A program made the translations under genes and the position numbers. Positions 12,538-25,019 of a DNA stretch of 64,000 nt are shown here, one piece after another (within the stretch, counting starts at the first letter, position 1; each line of letters starts with the position of its first letter). The DNA is taken from positions 61,034,987-61,098,986 of the forward strand of contig OY288259.1 of the NCBI GenBank assembly GCA_958450325.1, written 5' to 3'. The notes below the pieces were generated by a model. It ran no database searches. It saw only the letters and a program-made list of their open reading frames with translations, and was not told the origin of the DNA. The DNA is from Agrostemma githago (lineage: Eukaryota; Streptophyta; Magnoliopsida; Caryophyllales; Caryophyllaceae).

Positions 12538-13283
12538 ATTACTGTTTGTCATTTACTCCGCACAATTCAGTAGGTTCTAGACTCACTTGCAAGACAAACT
12601 CTAGCTTGTGTATCCGTTGTAGATTTGAGACAGATTAAATTATAACTCGTATACGGATGCTCAAACTCGATATCACCCAAAATGTATGACCCAAAAGGCG
12701 AAAATGTACGTAGATTTTTCATTCCAATCATGACGGATACTCAACCTCGATGTCACCCAATAACACCTTATCGATTTCTATCATTTTAATACTCTTGGTA
12801 CAATTTTTTTCTTTAAATCGAGAACTACTCCCTCGATAACTTACCAAACGATCTGTCAAAAAAAAAACTTACTCAGATGTAAGAGATGCCGACTGCTGAC
12901 AGTCGACAAACTGAGGCGTCCGGCGTCCCTCCCTTGCATATTTTGTTACATACATGTGAAACTAACAGTACAAACTACCGTGTCCAAAAACAGAACAAAC
13001 GCTCTTCTGTGATCGACCAAATACATCTAGCCACAAATATACTAAACTCGGTACACAATTGAGCATCAGCAAAAAACATGTAGAATCAATCTTCGGATTT
13101 GCCGTTACAACTTACAAGGACTGTATACGAAATTATGTGTATATATATCGCCTAACGTTGGGTGAAGTGAAAGTATCTGTACCATGAGAGTCACGTGCTG
13201 CAATATCAGTCAGGCGTCAACACCGAGAAATTTGCATATCTCAGATGATCATATTATAGAAACCGAGAAATATGATTTGGGAG

Positions 13284-13666
13284 TTACTCGAGTTTGGGCT
13301 GGGCTAGTTTGTCGTCAAACTCATCTTCATCGGAAAAGAACGAGGTAAAAGGTGGAGGAAGACTTCTTAGTAAGAAAGTGAGGGAACTCTTGGCGACAAT
13401 GGTGACTACCCAGATAAAATTATCGACTTCTTCCTCGTATTGCTCGTATGTAAAGAATGATGTGAAGGCGCATATCAACACTGGATTCATGAACAAACAC
13501 TAATGTCAGAGAGAATGGGGACGGAGTAATAAGGAAGAGAGATGAAGGTGGAATGTTGGTTTTACCTGCTCCGACCAGCATGGTAAATGAATGAGAGATG
13601 ATCACCTTGAGAATGTATAGAGGAATCGCTACCTGCAATATTGTCCATTAATCATTAATATTATTA

Positions 13667-13702
<36 letters not shown>

Positions 13703-13928
13703 AAAATCGGAGCTTGCATTAATAACGAAACAAATTACAAGAAGTTAGTGGGTAGCCGAGATATTATTATTATTATTATTATTATTATTTACATTAATTA
13801 TTATTATTATTATTACGGAGTATTATTATTACTTATTACTCCGTATTAATTATTTCTATTACTCATTAGTTATTTCTACTCCATATTATTTATTACTTTT
13901 ATTAATTATTTTTATTATTAATTACTCG

Positions 13929-13972
<44 letters not shown>

Positions 13973-16900
13973 TATCATTAATAATACTAATACTGTATTT
14001 AGTATTATTATATTAATAATAACAATTATTGTTAATTATTATTATTATTTATTTTTTCAGTTGAGTTCGGTTAGGTTATGTTAAATTCAGACTCATACAA
14101 TTCAATCCAGTCAATTTCAGTCCAAAAGAACAGACCTAACTCTCAACAAATCCACCTAAGATTCAAAAAAAAAAATGGCGGAATACGGATCCATATAACC
14201 ATGGTTACCGGATTAGCTATGAATACGCTTTTAACTTCGTTGACTCATTCCTTGAGAGTATGTGTCATGTGTATTTTTGGTAAGCGACATGATAGAATTT
14301 GTTTTTAACGATAGGTATGCGGAAACCATGCATATAATTTAATGTGAATGAGCAAGACGAGATCTCGTGTGTGCGTACCTTAAAGAATAAACTCCAATCC
14401 TCTCCTAGTGCCAGTGTCTGAGCAAGTCGAGCCGCTTCACTCCAGATATATACGACATTGTCAAGCATATTCCTCACGGTTCCCTCTGAAATCTCAAAGA
14501 TGGGCAAAGGAAATTTCTGGAAGCTGAAGCCAGATAGATCAGTTGTAAAGACGTTTAGTCAATGTCCTTAAAAAACAAGCTTTGATACATGAGTACAAGA
14601 TTACAAGTACACAACCATGAGGATATTACGAAAGAAGAGTGGAATGAAAATCTGATTATCGTAAAGAGATTTTGAAAGAGAAATTTTTGAAGTAAAGAAC
14701 AGTCTGAAGATCAAATAGAATGATACGGAGTATATCTTTCATCGAGAGGTTATAGGAAGGTGAAAATCACGGGATTAATAATTGTGAAAATGCTTACATG
14801 TTAACTGGAAGAATGCTAGCTACAATAAGAAACAATGTGGCCAGTAGCAGAAGTCCGACAGTCGATGAGATAAATGTCCGTCCACTTAGAAAAAACCAGT
14901 AAAATATTGCACAAGTGACGAGGAAAAATGAAAAGGATTCCATCTCGTCTCTCCAGAGCAGTATATCAGCAACTGCAACATGAACGACAACAATTAAACG
15001 ATCAAAGAGACATCAGCAGAGAAAGTGTTCCACGGAAAGAGAGAAACCGCAAGATTCAGAGGTGACGGAGGTCATGAAGGCGCCAAAAGAGAGAGACCAT
15101 ATGACGTAACTATTAAACATCATAAATAGATTCAATTGGAGATTTTTGATGAATTGAAAACAAATTCTGTAAGAATAAAGAAAGAACATAAACCTTTTCC
15201 ATATCCTAACATTTCTTCTGCTTTTGAGAAGTCGTTGATTTGAGATTCTCGAGAGGGTAAGGAGCCTTTTGCCAAATGAGGATATGACTTGGCTGTCAAA
15301 GCTATACCTTCCTGTAGATCATTGAGAGCAAAAAAACCGTAAACATCAACCATAAGCGACGAGGAAAATTTGCAAGTTCAGTTCTCAATTACGAGTAGGA
15401 GTTATTTAACAACCACCCTGATATATAATAGAACCATCTTTTATAAACAGTTCACTGCATCTAAATCACCTTTAGGCTTAAATTGAGCAAAATTTGAGCC
15501 ATATTTGATCGATATGTTGCCTTTAAGTGACACCATATTGATATCTAGGCTTCGATTTATTGAAAACTGATCCAAAGGCGGCTATTCGGCCGAAACCAGC
15601 TTTCTAAAGTTGCACTTGTTTCTAAAAGCAGTATGTATTGTAAAAGAACTTTGGACTAAATGGCGGGCTAATCACAGAAACAACTACAGAGTACGGAGCA
15701 TTATTGAAAGGCAAAACTTACTTCCATAGGAACAACAGCCTTGTAATTGATGAGTTTCTTAGCTGCTGAACAATTAACAATTCTAGTGTACACCGACGAT
15801 TCAATGACAAATTGTGCTGGCTTTAATATTTCACCAAGTTCAGTTTCAGATCCCAACTTGTACCGTGCCCACCTCACCAATGGAAGCATTAACTCGACGA
15901 GCTTGGAAGGAATTTTAATACTAGGCCTGCATTTAGACACAGGTAAAAAACTTTGAAAATCAGACTTAAGAAATGGAATCATAAGAAATAAAAAAAATGC
16001 GAGTAAAACTATAACAAATATACATGGCACTGCAACAGTAAAGCAGATCGAATTTCCCAACTTGACACCATGGAGACTGACAAGAAAGGATTTGACGTAA
16101 AGTAGCCATTTTTAGCTGAAAAGGGATGCATGTCCTAGTCATTTGCCAGACTGAAACTCAGCTGCTATAAATTTAGACTCAAACAGAAGCCCAAACCCAG
16201 CTAGTTCTTCAAGAGAACGATAGTGAAACATCAGTCATGGAGCAACTCAAATCATATGGATCATAGAACACGCAAAATGGCTATACAGAACCTTAATGTC
16301 CTCAACTAAAGTATTTAGAAATGGTAAGCTCAAGGTGTATCAAGATGTAGAAAGCAAGTTGAGTACTACCAAATGGTAACATCAGGGGAAAAAAAAACAT
16401 TTTTGTCACCTCGGATCTGAATGATTCGATTAATTTTCTCAGACAAATAATCAGTCCCCAAAATCTAAGTATAACTCATTTAGAAGAATAACACAATATC
16501 TAATTATATATGCAACACCTTTTAGATAATATTGCAATGATGCTAGGCTCTCTAGACAACCGAAACAATACTAAATGACAGGCTCGACATGACAGCTTAA
16601 TCTCCGTCCCTCCTTTTTGTTCATGGATGAAACCTCTTTCTATGTCTGCCATAACTAATACAGTTCTTCAAAGCTTAACTAGAAAAAACATTGAAAGATG
16701 CAAAGCTCAATAAAGCTCTTCTTTCAATTCAAAAAAAAAATAAAGCTCTTCTTAAACACACCTTTGATACCCCAAGCCTTCACGAAAACGTTCGACAAAG
16801 TCCCAGTAGTTCCATGGGTCAAGATTTGTTATAAAAAATGCCTACAACAGAGCATTAGCCTTTTTATAAAGTGTAACGATAAAATATAAAAAAATATATT

Positions 16901-19900
16901 GAATAAAGCCAAAATAAATAGTGTGAGCAACACACTGAACACATTATATTACCTTTCCAGCCACGGCAATAGGTTGAGAAACAATTGCTTCTGCAGCACA
17001 TATATGAGCGTGGGCAACATTCTCAACATAGGTGAAGTCAGACAGAGTTTCCTTGTTCCCTAAAATGAACTGTGAGTAGAGGAGTTCATCAAACAGAGAG
17101 AATTTAAAGACAGCAAACGGTTTAGAAAAAAAAAAGGATAAAAAATGGGTATTACAAACAAAGATTAAAAGTTTAGACGTTTCAGCATGATCAAATATAT
17201 ACGTTAACGGAAAAAGCGGAGGGAAAACCAATCATCAAAGGAATTTAGAAATGAAAAAAAACGCAGACAGGGGAACAGCTGTTTCCGATAGTGCAAGAAA
17301 GGTAAACTTGGTACAGTAATATAAAAAAGAATGAACGTTCATTTCTAAGTAAGTCTTCAAACTCTTCTAGACAAAGCTATTGACGACAATAACACCGGCA
17401 CAGGAAGTTCAAGTCCTTGCCTATTAAAAATCATCACATTTACCCTTATACCTAACTAAGGGCGCAAGTCGTGCAAGGATTTTTCAAAAGAAGAGCTTGA
17501 GATTTGGAAACATAGAGCAGGTGTGCACCGAAACAAGAAGAACGATCATCAAAACTTTCTCATCACAGCCGAGTACTTAAGAGATACGTGAAAGCGTGTT
17601 TCATGTGAGTCTCCTCATATACAGGAATAACATAATCAGTGTTTTGCTCCACTAGACTCTTCACGGCTTCCAGAAACATAAATTGCACACTTGTTAATTC
17701 TCTTATTCGACATTTCTACACAGTAAAATTCTCCATTAAAAAAAATCTATCCAATAAGATGAGAACTTCAATTAAAAGCTGTTACGAGTACTATATAGTG
17801 GTTTACAATTGCCCTACTTGCAGATACCAATCTGCCGTAATCATGATCACCACTTCGTAAGGAAACCCCCATCGCAAAAGAAAAGCGAGAAAAAAAATGC
17901 AAAATGAGTGAAAAGGATGGAGAAAAGATAGGACGTAAAAAAATTACCAGACCTTTGCCCAAACAGAATTTGCGTGATTCAGCATAAATTTCACAATATG
18001 TGTATCTGATGGTCCAAAGACATTACTTGGTCGTATTACACACGTCAGTAGTCCATCATAATCGTTAGCAAGCAACACTAACGTTTCTGCTTGAGCTTTC
18101 AACTCTGTTAACTTGTCTACAAACTGCATCAGAGAAGGAAGTTATTGTGTACCCAAAACACGTAAACGGGAAGTCATAAACAAGGAAGCCTTCTAATAAA
18201 GTGACAAACACATACATGCCAGGGGTAACGCCAAGTTTCATTGATATTTACTAGATGAATAGAATTGTCAAAAACAACATCTGTCGAACTGTTGTAAACT
18301 AATCTTCTAACTTTACAATCCCGGCAAGCATTCACGACATTTTTTGCACCTGATTTACAACATAAAATTTAAAGCAACGGTATAACCGTGACTGATGAAT
18401 AACATAACTAGAGATGGTATTATGCTTCAGGTAAAAAGACAACTACCTTGAACGATGGATTTATAGCTTTCGTATAAATCACTTGTGGATTCATCAGTTG
18501 TTTCCACAAAGAACACTACAGAAGAACCATCAACGGCTGCAATATGCAACAACACACAGTATGTTTATTCACCAAGAGGTTCTTCCGAGTTCACATTACA
18601 AAAAGAAAAATCGGCGTGACATATTCAAGCTTCTACAAGTCACCAAACTTCACACAATTCCAGAAATTACACGACTAAACTAAGACAAGATAGCACAATC
18701 GTACATGAATGAGCTCAGGAAAATTACGAACAAGCAACGAACATCGAAATCAACTTAGCAGTCGCAAATCGAAAAACTGTCGCACAAAATGTAGCAAAAC
18801 ATTGTGGTGAAATAGTAATGATACAACAAAACAAGGACAAAATAGCACAATCGTAAATGAATGAGCCAGAAAAACTAATGAACTAGCTACGAAAATCGAA
18901 ATCAAGCTTGGCAGCACCGCAAATTGAAAAATTATCAAAATCGCACATAATTTAGCAAAATATTAACGTCAAAATAGTAATGTATCAAGATTAACGATTG
19001 TTTTAATCTTAAAACATGATCAATACTGCGTGATGAATTAAAGCTTCTACAAGTCACCAAAATTCACACAATTCCAGAAATTACACGACAAAAACAGGAC
19101 AATGTATCAGCACAATCGTACATCAATGAGCTCAGAACAACTAATAAACAAGCTACGAACATCGAAATCAAGCATTGCAACACAGCAAATCGAAAAACTA
19201 TCAAAATCACAGAAAATGTAGCAAAACATTGACGTGAAATTGTAATGATACGACAAACATTGGACAAAATAGCACAATCGTACACGAATGAGCTCAGAAC
19301 AACTAATGAACTAGCTACGAACATCGAAATCAAGCTTCGTAGCACAGCAAATCGAAAAACTATCTAAATCGCGCAAAATGTGGCAAGAAAATTAACGTAA
19401 AATAGTAATGCATCAAGATTATTGGCTTTTATTAAAACTTAAAACATGATCAATACTGCGTGATGAATTCAAGCTTCTACATGTCACCAAAATTCACACA
19501 ATTCCAGAAATCATACGACAAAAATTGGACAATATAGCACAATCAAGTTTCGCAACACAGAAAACCGAAAAACTATCAAAATCGCACAAAATGTAGCAAA
19601 AAAGTACAATGCATCAACCTAATCGATTTTTCATGATCAATACCTCGTCGAAGCTGAGAATTATCGTGATGAATTCAAGCTTCTACAAGTCACCAAAATT
19701 CACACAATTCCAGAAATCATACGACAAAAATTCGACAATCGTACACGAATGGTCTCAGAACAACTAACGAACATCGAAATCAAGCTCCGCAACACAGCAA
19801 ATCAAATAAACTATCAAAATCGCACAAAATCTAGCAAAAAATACAATGCATCAACCTAATCGATTTTTCATGACCAATACCTCGTCGAAGCTGAGAATTA

Positions 19901-20406
19901 TCGCGATGAATTCAAGCTTCTAAAACTCACCAAAATTCACACAATTCCACAAATCATACGACAAAAATTGGACAATCGTACATGAATGATCTCAGAACAA
20001 CTAACGAACATCAAAATCAAGCTTCGCAACACAGCAAATCGCAAAACTATCAAAATCGCACAAAATGTAGCCAAAATAACGCGAAAAAGTACAATGCATC
20101 AACATAAAAACAAAAACCTAAAACATGATGAATACCTCGTCGAAGCTGAGAATTATCGCGAACATTGACGGAGTAGTAAGAGGCGCGTTGATGAGAGAGA
20201 ATAGGATCAAGACTCGGAGAAGAATCGGCGACACGAACGATCCAATTACCGAGTTGCAACAATCTCAACACCAGACATTTACCGATGAATCCGTTTCCGC
20301 CGATCACAACGCACGTCTCCGTCGCCTTCTCCTTCTCCTCCGCCGTCGTCGCTGTGGCGGTGGCGTCGGCGTCGGCGGCGGCAGGTGGTGGCGGAGGGGT
20401 TTCCAT
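13284..20406 (-). CDS. 3BETAHSD/D: 3beta-hydroxysteroid dehydrogenase/decarboxylase-like protein with C-terminal reticulon domain
   Basis: Family enzymes remove the C-4 carboxyl of sterol intermediates in the ER; this plant branch carries a reticulon membrane hairpin. Exons in transcript order: 20406-20136, 18536-18447, 18349-18216, 18123-17953, 17069-16953, 16841-16762, 15926-15722, 15311-15194, 14972-14798, 14523-14379, 13632-13566, 13480-13284; joined, 589 residues. The NAD motif GGNGFIG is at 36-42. The family segments IRPSNVFGPSD and SDFTYVENVAHAHIC are intact. Exons 9-12 give hydrophobic pairs and the reticulon signature TYEQYEEEVD. The catalytic YxxxK is not conserved: the Tyr position is Leu170, while Lys174 is present. 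This resembles the Arabidopsis D3-type member more than D1/D2. The exon 10 acceptor (CTTCAG before 14523) was chosen to keep frame. Confidence 0.9.
13640..14050. repeat. ATT microsatellite block in an intron
   Basis: Several interrupted (ATT)n runs, mixed with TACTCCGTATT words, lie in the intron between exons 10 and 11 of the 3beta-HSD/D-like gene. Confidence 0.9.
18600..20135. repeat. complex tandem repeats in 3beta-HSD/D intron 1, including copies of the exon 1 donor
   Basis: The word AAGCTTCTACAAGTCACC (with small variations) recurs at 18627, 19041, 19471, 19677 and 19914. It is followed each time by CACACAATTCCAGAAAT and AT-rich filler, so units are about 410-430 or 206-237 bp. The last two units also contain 26 bp matching the 3-prime end of exon 1 plus its GT donor (19644-19669 and 19881-19906; the true junction is 20136-20161). 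Confidence 0.88.
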
Positions 20407-21320
20407 GGCGATGAGAGAGAGAGAGGGAGAAATTGGTGGCGATTTGGATTTTAGTGAGAGGAGAGAGAAAGTGGAGTGAGTGGAATCGTGGTTAGTTAGG
20501 GATTAGGACCCGACACCGCACCATCATCAAATCTTAACGTAACGCTTTTATTTGTCGTGTCATCCCGCTCTACTGAAAGACGGTCTTTTATTAAGTTTAT
20601 TGAGAGATCAATAGTAGAGTGGTATCAAGCCTAATAAAAATAGTTACGTTTAACCTAAAAAGAATATATACGAATATAAATTGAGTACGCTTGTTATAAA
20701 AAAACGGTACAGACAAAGTTGTCATTTAGAGTTACATGTACGTCTAATCGTATAATGGGTACGAATAAAACATAAAGTGACACTGACAGGTGGTCTGTCA
20801 ATAACTCATGGAGAGACTGTTTCTCGGTGTAAGAATTTATGGTAAAATTTATCCACTTTAGGTGATTTAGTGACCATTTTTTAATACAAAAAATGGTAAC
20901 TATTTATCTGAGAGTGAATGTAATTATGAAGCTCCATCCAATCCAATGTTATTATCCAATAATATGCTACAATAAGCGGTTTCATCAAAAAAAAATGAAT
21001 GTAATTCGAAATACTCATCCATCTTTGTCAATAATTTACCCATTCCGTTCGAGCGATCCCATTGGTCCGTTCAATCAAACCTCAAATTAGGAAAGTATTA
21101 TAAATAATTAAAAAAATCAATTAGAGAATCTTTTGATTATTACAATATATATTTAATTTATTATATTAATGTGATATTTTACAATTCTGACGTGAAAACC
21201 TTTAGAGTTCATTTTTTTAAAACATTATCGTAAAATAAATTATAAAAATGAAATAATTAGATCCGTGTTTAAAAATGTTTTCATTAGAGTATAAATTTCA
21301 TACCATTTGTTTCACATTAT
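20407..21320. other. upstream intergenic region
   Basis: 5-prime flank of the 3beta-HSD/D-like gene, then AT-rich DNA. I see no gene or clear element. Confidence 0.5.
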
Positions 21321-24270
21321 GTGATGAATTTATAACATATAACAGTTTTAAAATTAACCCACATCGACAAATTACATTATGATAATGAAATTCTATATTA
21401 TAAATAAAGAGTAATAATTCGTTCTTCGATATCTACTAAAAGTCTTTTGAATCTCAAAAGAGTTTTTAAGACTATAAACTTAAGTAATTATCCTACATCG
21501 ACATGATGAAATTTTATATTATAAATAAAAGTAATCATTTTAAATTATCTCACATCGAAAAATTATGATGGAGTAATGGAATTCTATATTATAAATATTA
21601 GTAATCATTCGGTTTTAAATATTGACTAAAAAACTTTTGATATATAAGACTGCAAATTTAAAATCATCCTATATTTACAAAATTACAGTGAGTTGATGAA
21701 ATTCTATATTATCAACAAGAGTAATGATGTATTTTTTTTATCTTAAAAAGAGCTGATGGAATACTATAAACTTAAATAAAGTATTTCACATCGAAAAATA
21801 TGATAAGTTGATGAATTCTATATTATAAATAAAACTAATCATTCGTTATTAAATATCAATCAAAAAAACTTTTAAGTCTTAAAAAGTCTCTTAATAAGAC
21901 TACAAACTTAAGTAAAAATAATCTCACATCGAAAAGTTATAATAAGGTGATGAAACTTTATATTATAAATAATACTCTGTAGTAACCATGTGCTCTTAGA
22001 TATTAACCAAAAATATTTTGAGTCTTGACTATAAACTGAACTAAAACTATCTCACATTTGAAAAATTATAAAGTTTCATCAAACATAATCTTTTGAGTCT
22101 TAAAAAAGTTGTTAAGACTATACACTTAAATAAAAAAATTATAATAAGGTGATGAAATTTTATATTATAAATAAAACTAAAAAAAATTCTTTAGACATCA
22201 ACGAAGTTAAGTAATTCTCCCACATCGAAAAATTATGATGAGCTTATAAATTTGTACTAAAGAAGAGTAATCATCGTTTTTAAATATCAACCAACAAAAA
22301 AACTTTTGTTTTTTTAAAAAAACTATGATGGAATTATATGTCATTGTTTTTTAAATTATGATGAAGTCATGAATTTGTAATCTTGAGTTTACAAAGGGTC
22401 TTAATAAGACTACAAACTTAAAATTATCCCACATCGAAACAATTAAAATAAGTTACGGTAATGATTCTATATTATAAATAAAACTATAAATTTTAGTTAA
22501 ATTTATCCCACATCGACAAATTATAATAAGGTGATGGATTTTTATATTATAAATAAGACTAATTATTTGTTCTTAGATTCTTAGATATCAATCAAAATCT
22601 TTTGAGTCTTAAAGAAACTATTAAGACTATATACTTAAGTAAATTATATCCCACATCGAAAAATTATACCCCTCTCTTTTGAGTCTTAAAACACTTTTAA
22701 GGCTATAAACTTAGGTAAATTATATCCCACATCAAAAAATTATACTCCCTTCGATTAAGGTCCCTCACAAATATTAAGGTAATGGAGAAAAAAAATAGTG
22801 AACGAAGAGAGTATAATAAGACGATGAAATTCATTAAAATACCCCTCACAAATATTAAGAAGATCCCTCAGTTGATTAAATTCTATATTATAAATAAGAT
22901 TAATCATTCGTCCTAAAAAAAGTTCTTAACGAATAATTATCTCGCATCGAAAAATGAAGATGGATTGATATAATTCTATATATTATAAATAAGTGTAATC
23001 ATTCGTCTATGAATAAATGTTCTTAATTAGACTATATCTAAACTTAAATAAATTTAAGTAAAATTATCCCACATCGAAAAATTATGAATGAATTTTTATT
23101 ATTATATAAATAAGAGTAATCATTTATCCAAAATATATAATAATATAATCCATATGTTTATACTAAAAGTGGAATATTTTAAATGTTTAAATACAACCCT
23201 ATGGGTTAAATACCGACAAAAAACTTTTGAATCTTAAAAAAAACTTTTAATATACAAGACTAATGTAAATTATCTCACATTGAAAAAAATTGAGAGCTGA
23301 TGGAAGACTATAAACTTAAATAAATCATCCCACAATGAAAAGTTAAATAAAAATAATAAATTTAAATGATAAGTTGATGAATTCTATATTATAAATAAGA
23401 CAAATCATTCGTTTTTAAATATCAATAAAAAAAACATTTAAGTCCTTAATAAGACTACAAAATTAAATAAAAATAATCTCACATAAGGTGATGAAACTTT
23501 ATAGTATAAATAAGACTAATCATTCATTCTTAAATATCAATAAAAAATTCTAAATCTTAAAAGTCTCTTAACAAGACTATTACAAAATAAGGTGAAACTT
23601 AGATCCCACATCCGAAAAATTATAAAGTTTCATCAAACAAAAATCTTTTGAATCTTTTGAGACTACATCAACCAACTTAAGTAATTCTCCTACATCGAAA
23701 AATTAGGATGAGATTATGAATTTCTACTAAATAAGAGTAATCATTGTTTTTAAATATCAACCAACAATATTTTGAGTTTAAAAAAGTCTTAATAAGACCA
23801 CAAAATTAAAACTAATAAGGTACGGTGATGATTCTATATTATAAATAAGACTACAAATTTTACTTATATTATCCCACATTGACAAATTATAATATGGTTA
23901 TGGTTCTATATTATAAATAAGACTAATTATTTGTTCATATCAATTAAAATCTTTTGAGTCTTCAAAAAACTCTTAAGACCATAATAAGACGATGAAATTC
24001 TGATATAAGTGAGTAATCTTATGGTATGGTTTTAATCGAAAAAATTAAAATAAGGTGATGTAACTATATTATAAATAAGAGTAATCGTGCGTTTTTCTGG
24101 GTCTTTAAAGCATATCTTAAAACTATAAACCTTGGATAAATTATCCTATATCGAAAAATTATGATGAGGCGATAGAATCTTATATTATCAATCAAAAAAA
24201 ATTATTCGCATATATTCTTTTGAGTTTTAGAATAAGCTTTTAAGACTATAAATTTAGTTGAAGTTAAGTT
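21320..24270 (+). repeat. degenerate tandem array with USE + TATA (snRNA-promoter-like) units
   Basis: About 20 diverged units of roughly 90-200 bp. Each typically reads TCCCACATCG, then an AT-rich spacer, then TATATTATAAATA, then GAGTAATCATTCG, then CTTTTGAGTCTTAA...GACTATAAACTTAA. TCCCACATCG matches the plant U-snRNA upstream sequence element (consensus RTCCCACATCG). The gap from it to TATAAATA is 32 nt in the units at 21547 and 22505 and 36 nt at 22426. No snRNA body is recognisable downstream. A TA-flanked MITE (22745-22811) interrupts the array. Confidence 0.8.
22745..22811. mobile_element. short Stowaway-like MITE inside the array
   Basis: A 67-bp element starting CTCCCTTCGATTA and ending in an imperfect inverse (AACGAAGAGAG), flanked by TA on both sides. 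Confidence 0.5.
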
Positions 24271-24389
24271 TGATTACTAATATCATGTGATCATCTTATT
24301 TATTATAATGATATAGATTGATAAAGTTTCTTATTTAACGAATATACATCATCAATGTAATTAAGCCAATTAACCCGAAACCAACTAAC

Positions 24390-24416
24390 CCGTGCAACGC
24401 ACGGACTTTAATCTAG
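24390..24416 (+). mobile_element. Helitron 3-prime terminus
   Basis: A hairpin (CCGTGC AAC GCACGG) is followed eight bases later by CTAG and then a host T. This is the canonical Helitron 3-prime end: stem-loop, CTRR, insertion between A and T. The 5-prime TC end was not located, but the repeat array to the left is a plausible part of the element's body. Confidence 0.65.
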
Positions 24417-24628
24417 TTTTTCATAATACGGCACTCTAACTTTACGTAACACAACACACGTAATCTCTAGTTTAAAACTTCTTTGTCAAATTTTCATAAT
24501 AATTTTTGTCTGTAATTGTAAGTTTAAAACCTTGACGTTTAAGTTTAACCATGAACTCGCGGATGACGAAATTTGGGCGTTTGGTTTATTTAAAGTTTTG
24601 ATCAAGTTGATCAGTCGAATAAATAATA

Positions 24629-24719
24629 CTCCCTCCGGACACTATTTTTCGCCCCACTAGCTCAATACATGTGAGGAGTATTTTAATGGAATGGGGCAAA
24701 AAATAGTGTCCGGAGGGAG
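24629..24719. mobile_element. Stowaway MITE
   Basis: A 91-bp element with near-perfect inverted repeats of about 28 bp (CTCCCTCCGGACACTATTTT at the left end) and a TA duplication. Its terminus is also found as a relic just upstream of the minus-strand gene at 36479-37128. Confidence 0.85.
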
Positions 24720-25019
24720 TAATAGTAAGTTGATTTCATAATGAGCAGTCGTACAACATTGACCCCCGTTACACGATATTTATTCTAACATGTTCTGTTG
24801 CAGTAACACAATGTTATCCCAAAATATCTGAAGAACTATGACAATTTAATTGTGACAATATTATTTATCACAATTAAATTTTAATAGATAAATGTGACAG
24901 TTATTTTAAAATATATCCGTAATTTTCAAGGGTAAAAAATTAATATACATCCATTTAAGTAATGACTTGGGTTTTGGATCTAATTATACCTTTTACAAGG
25001 GTTTGGGTGAGTTTCTTTT

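Noticed and set aside
21320..24270. CRISPR-like array of repeats and spacers
   Set aside because: Plant nuclear DNA; the repeats are long and degenerate and the spacers also repeat.
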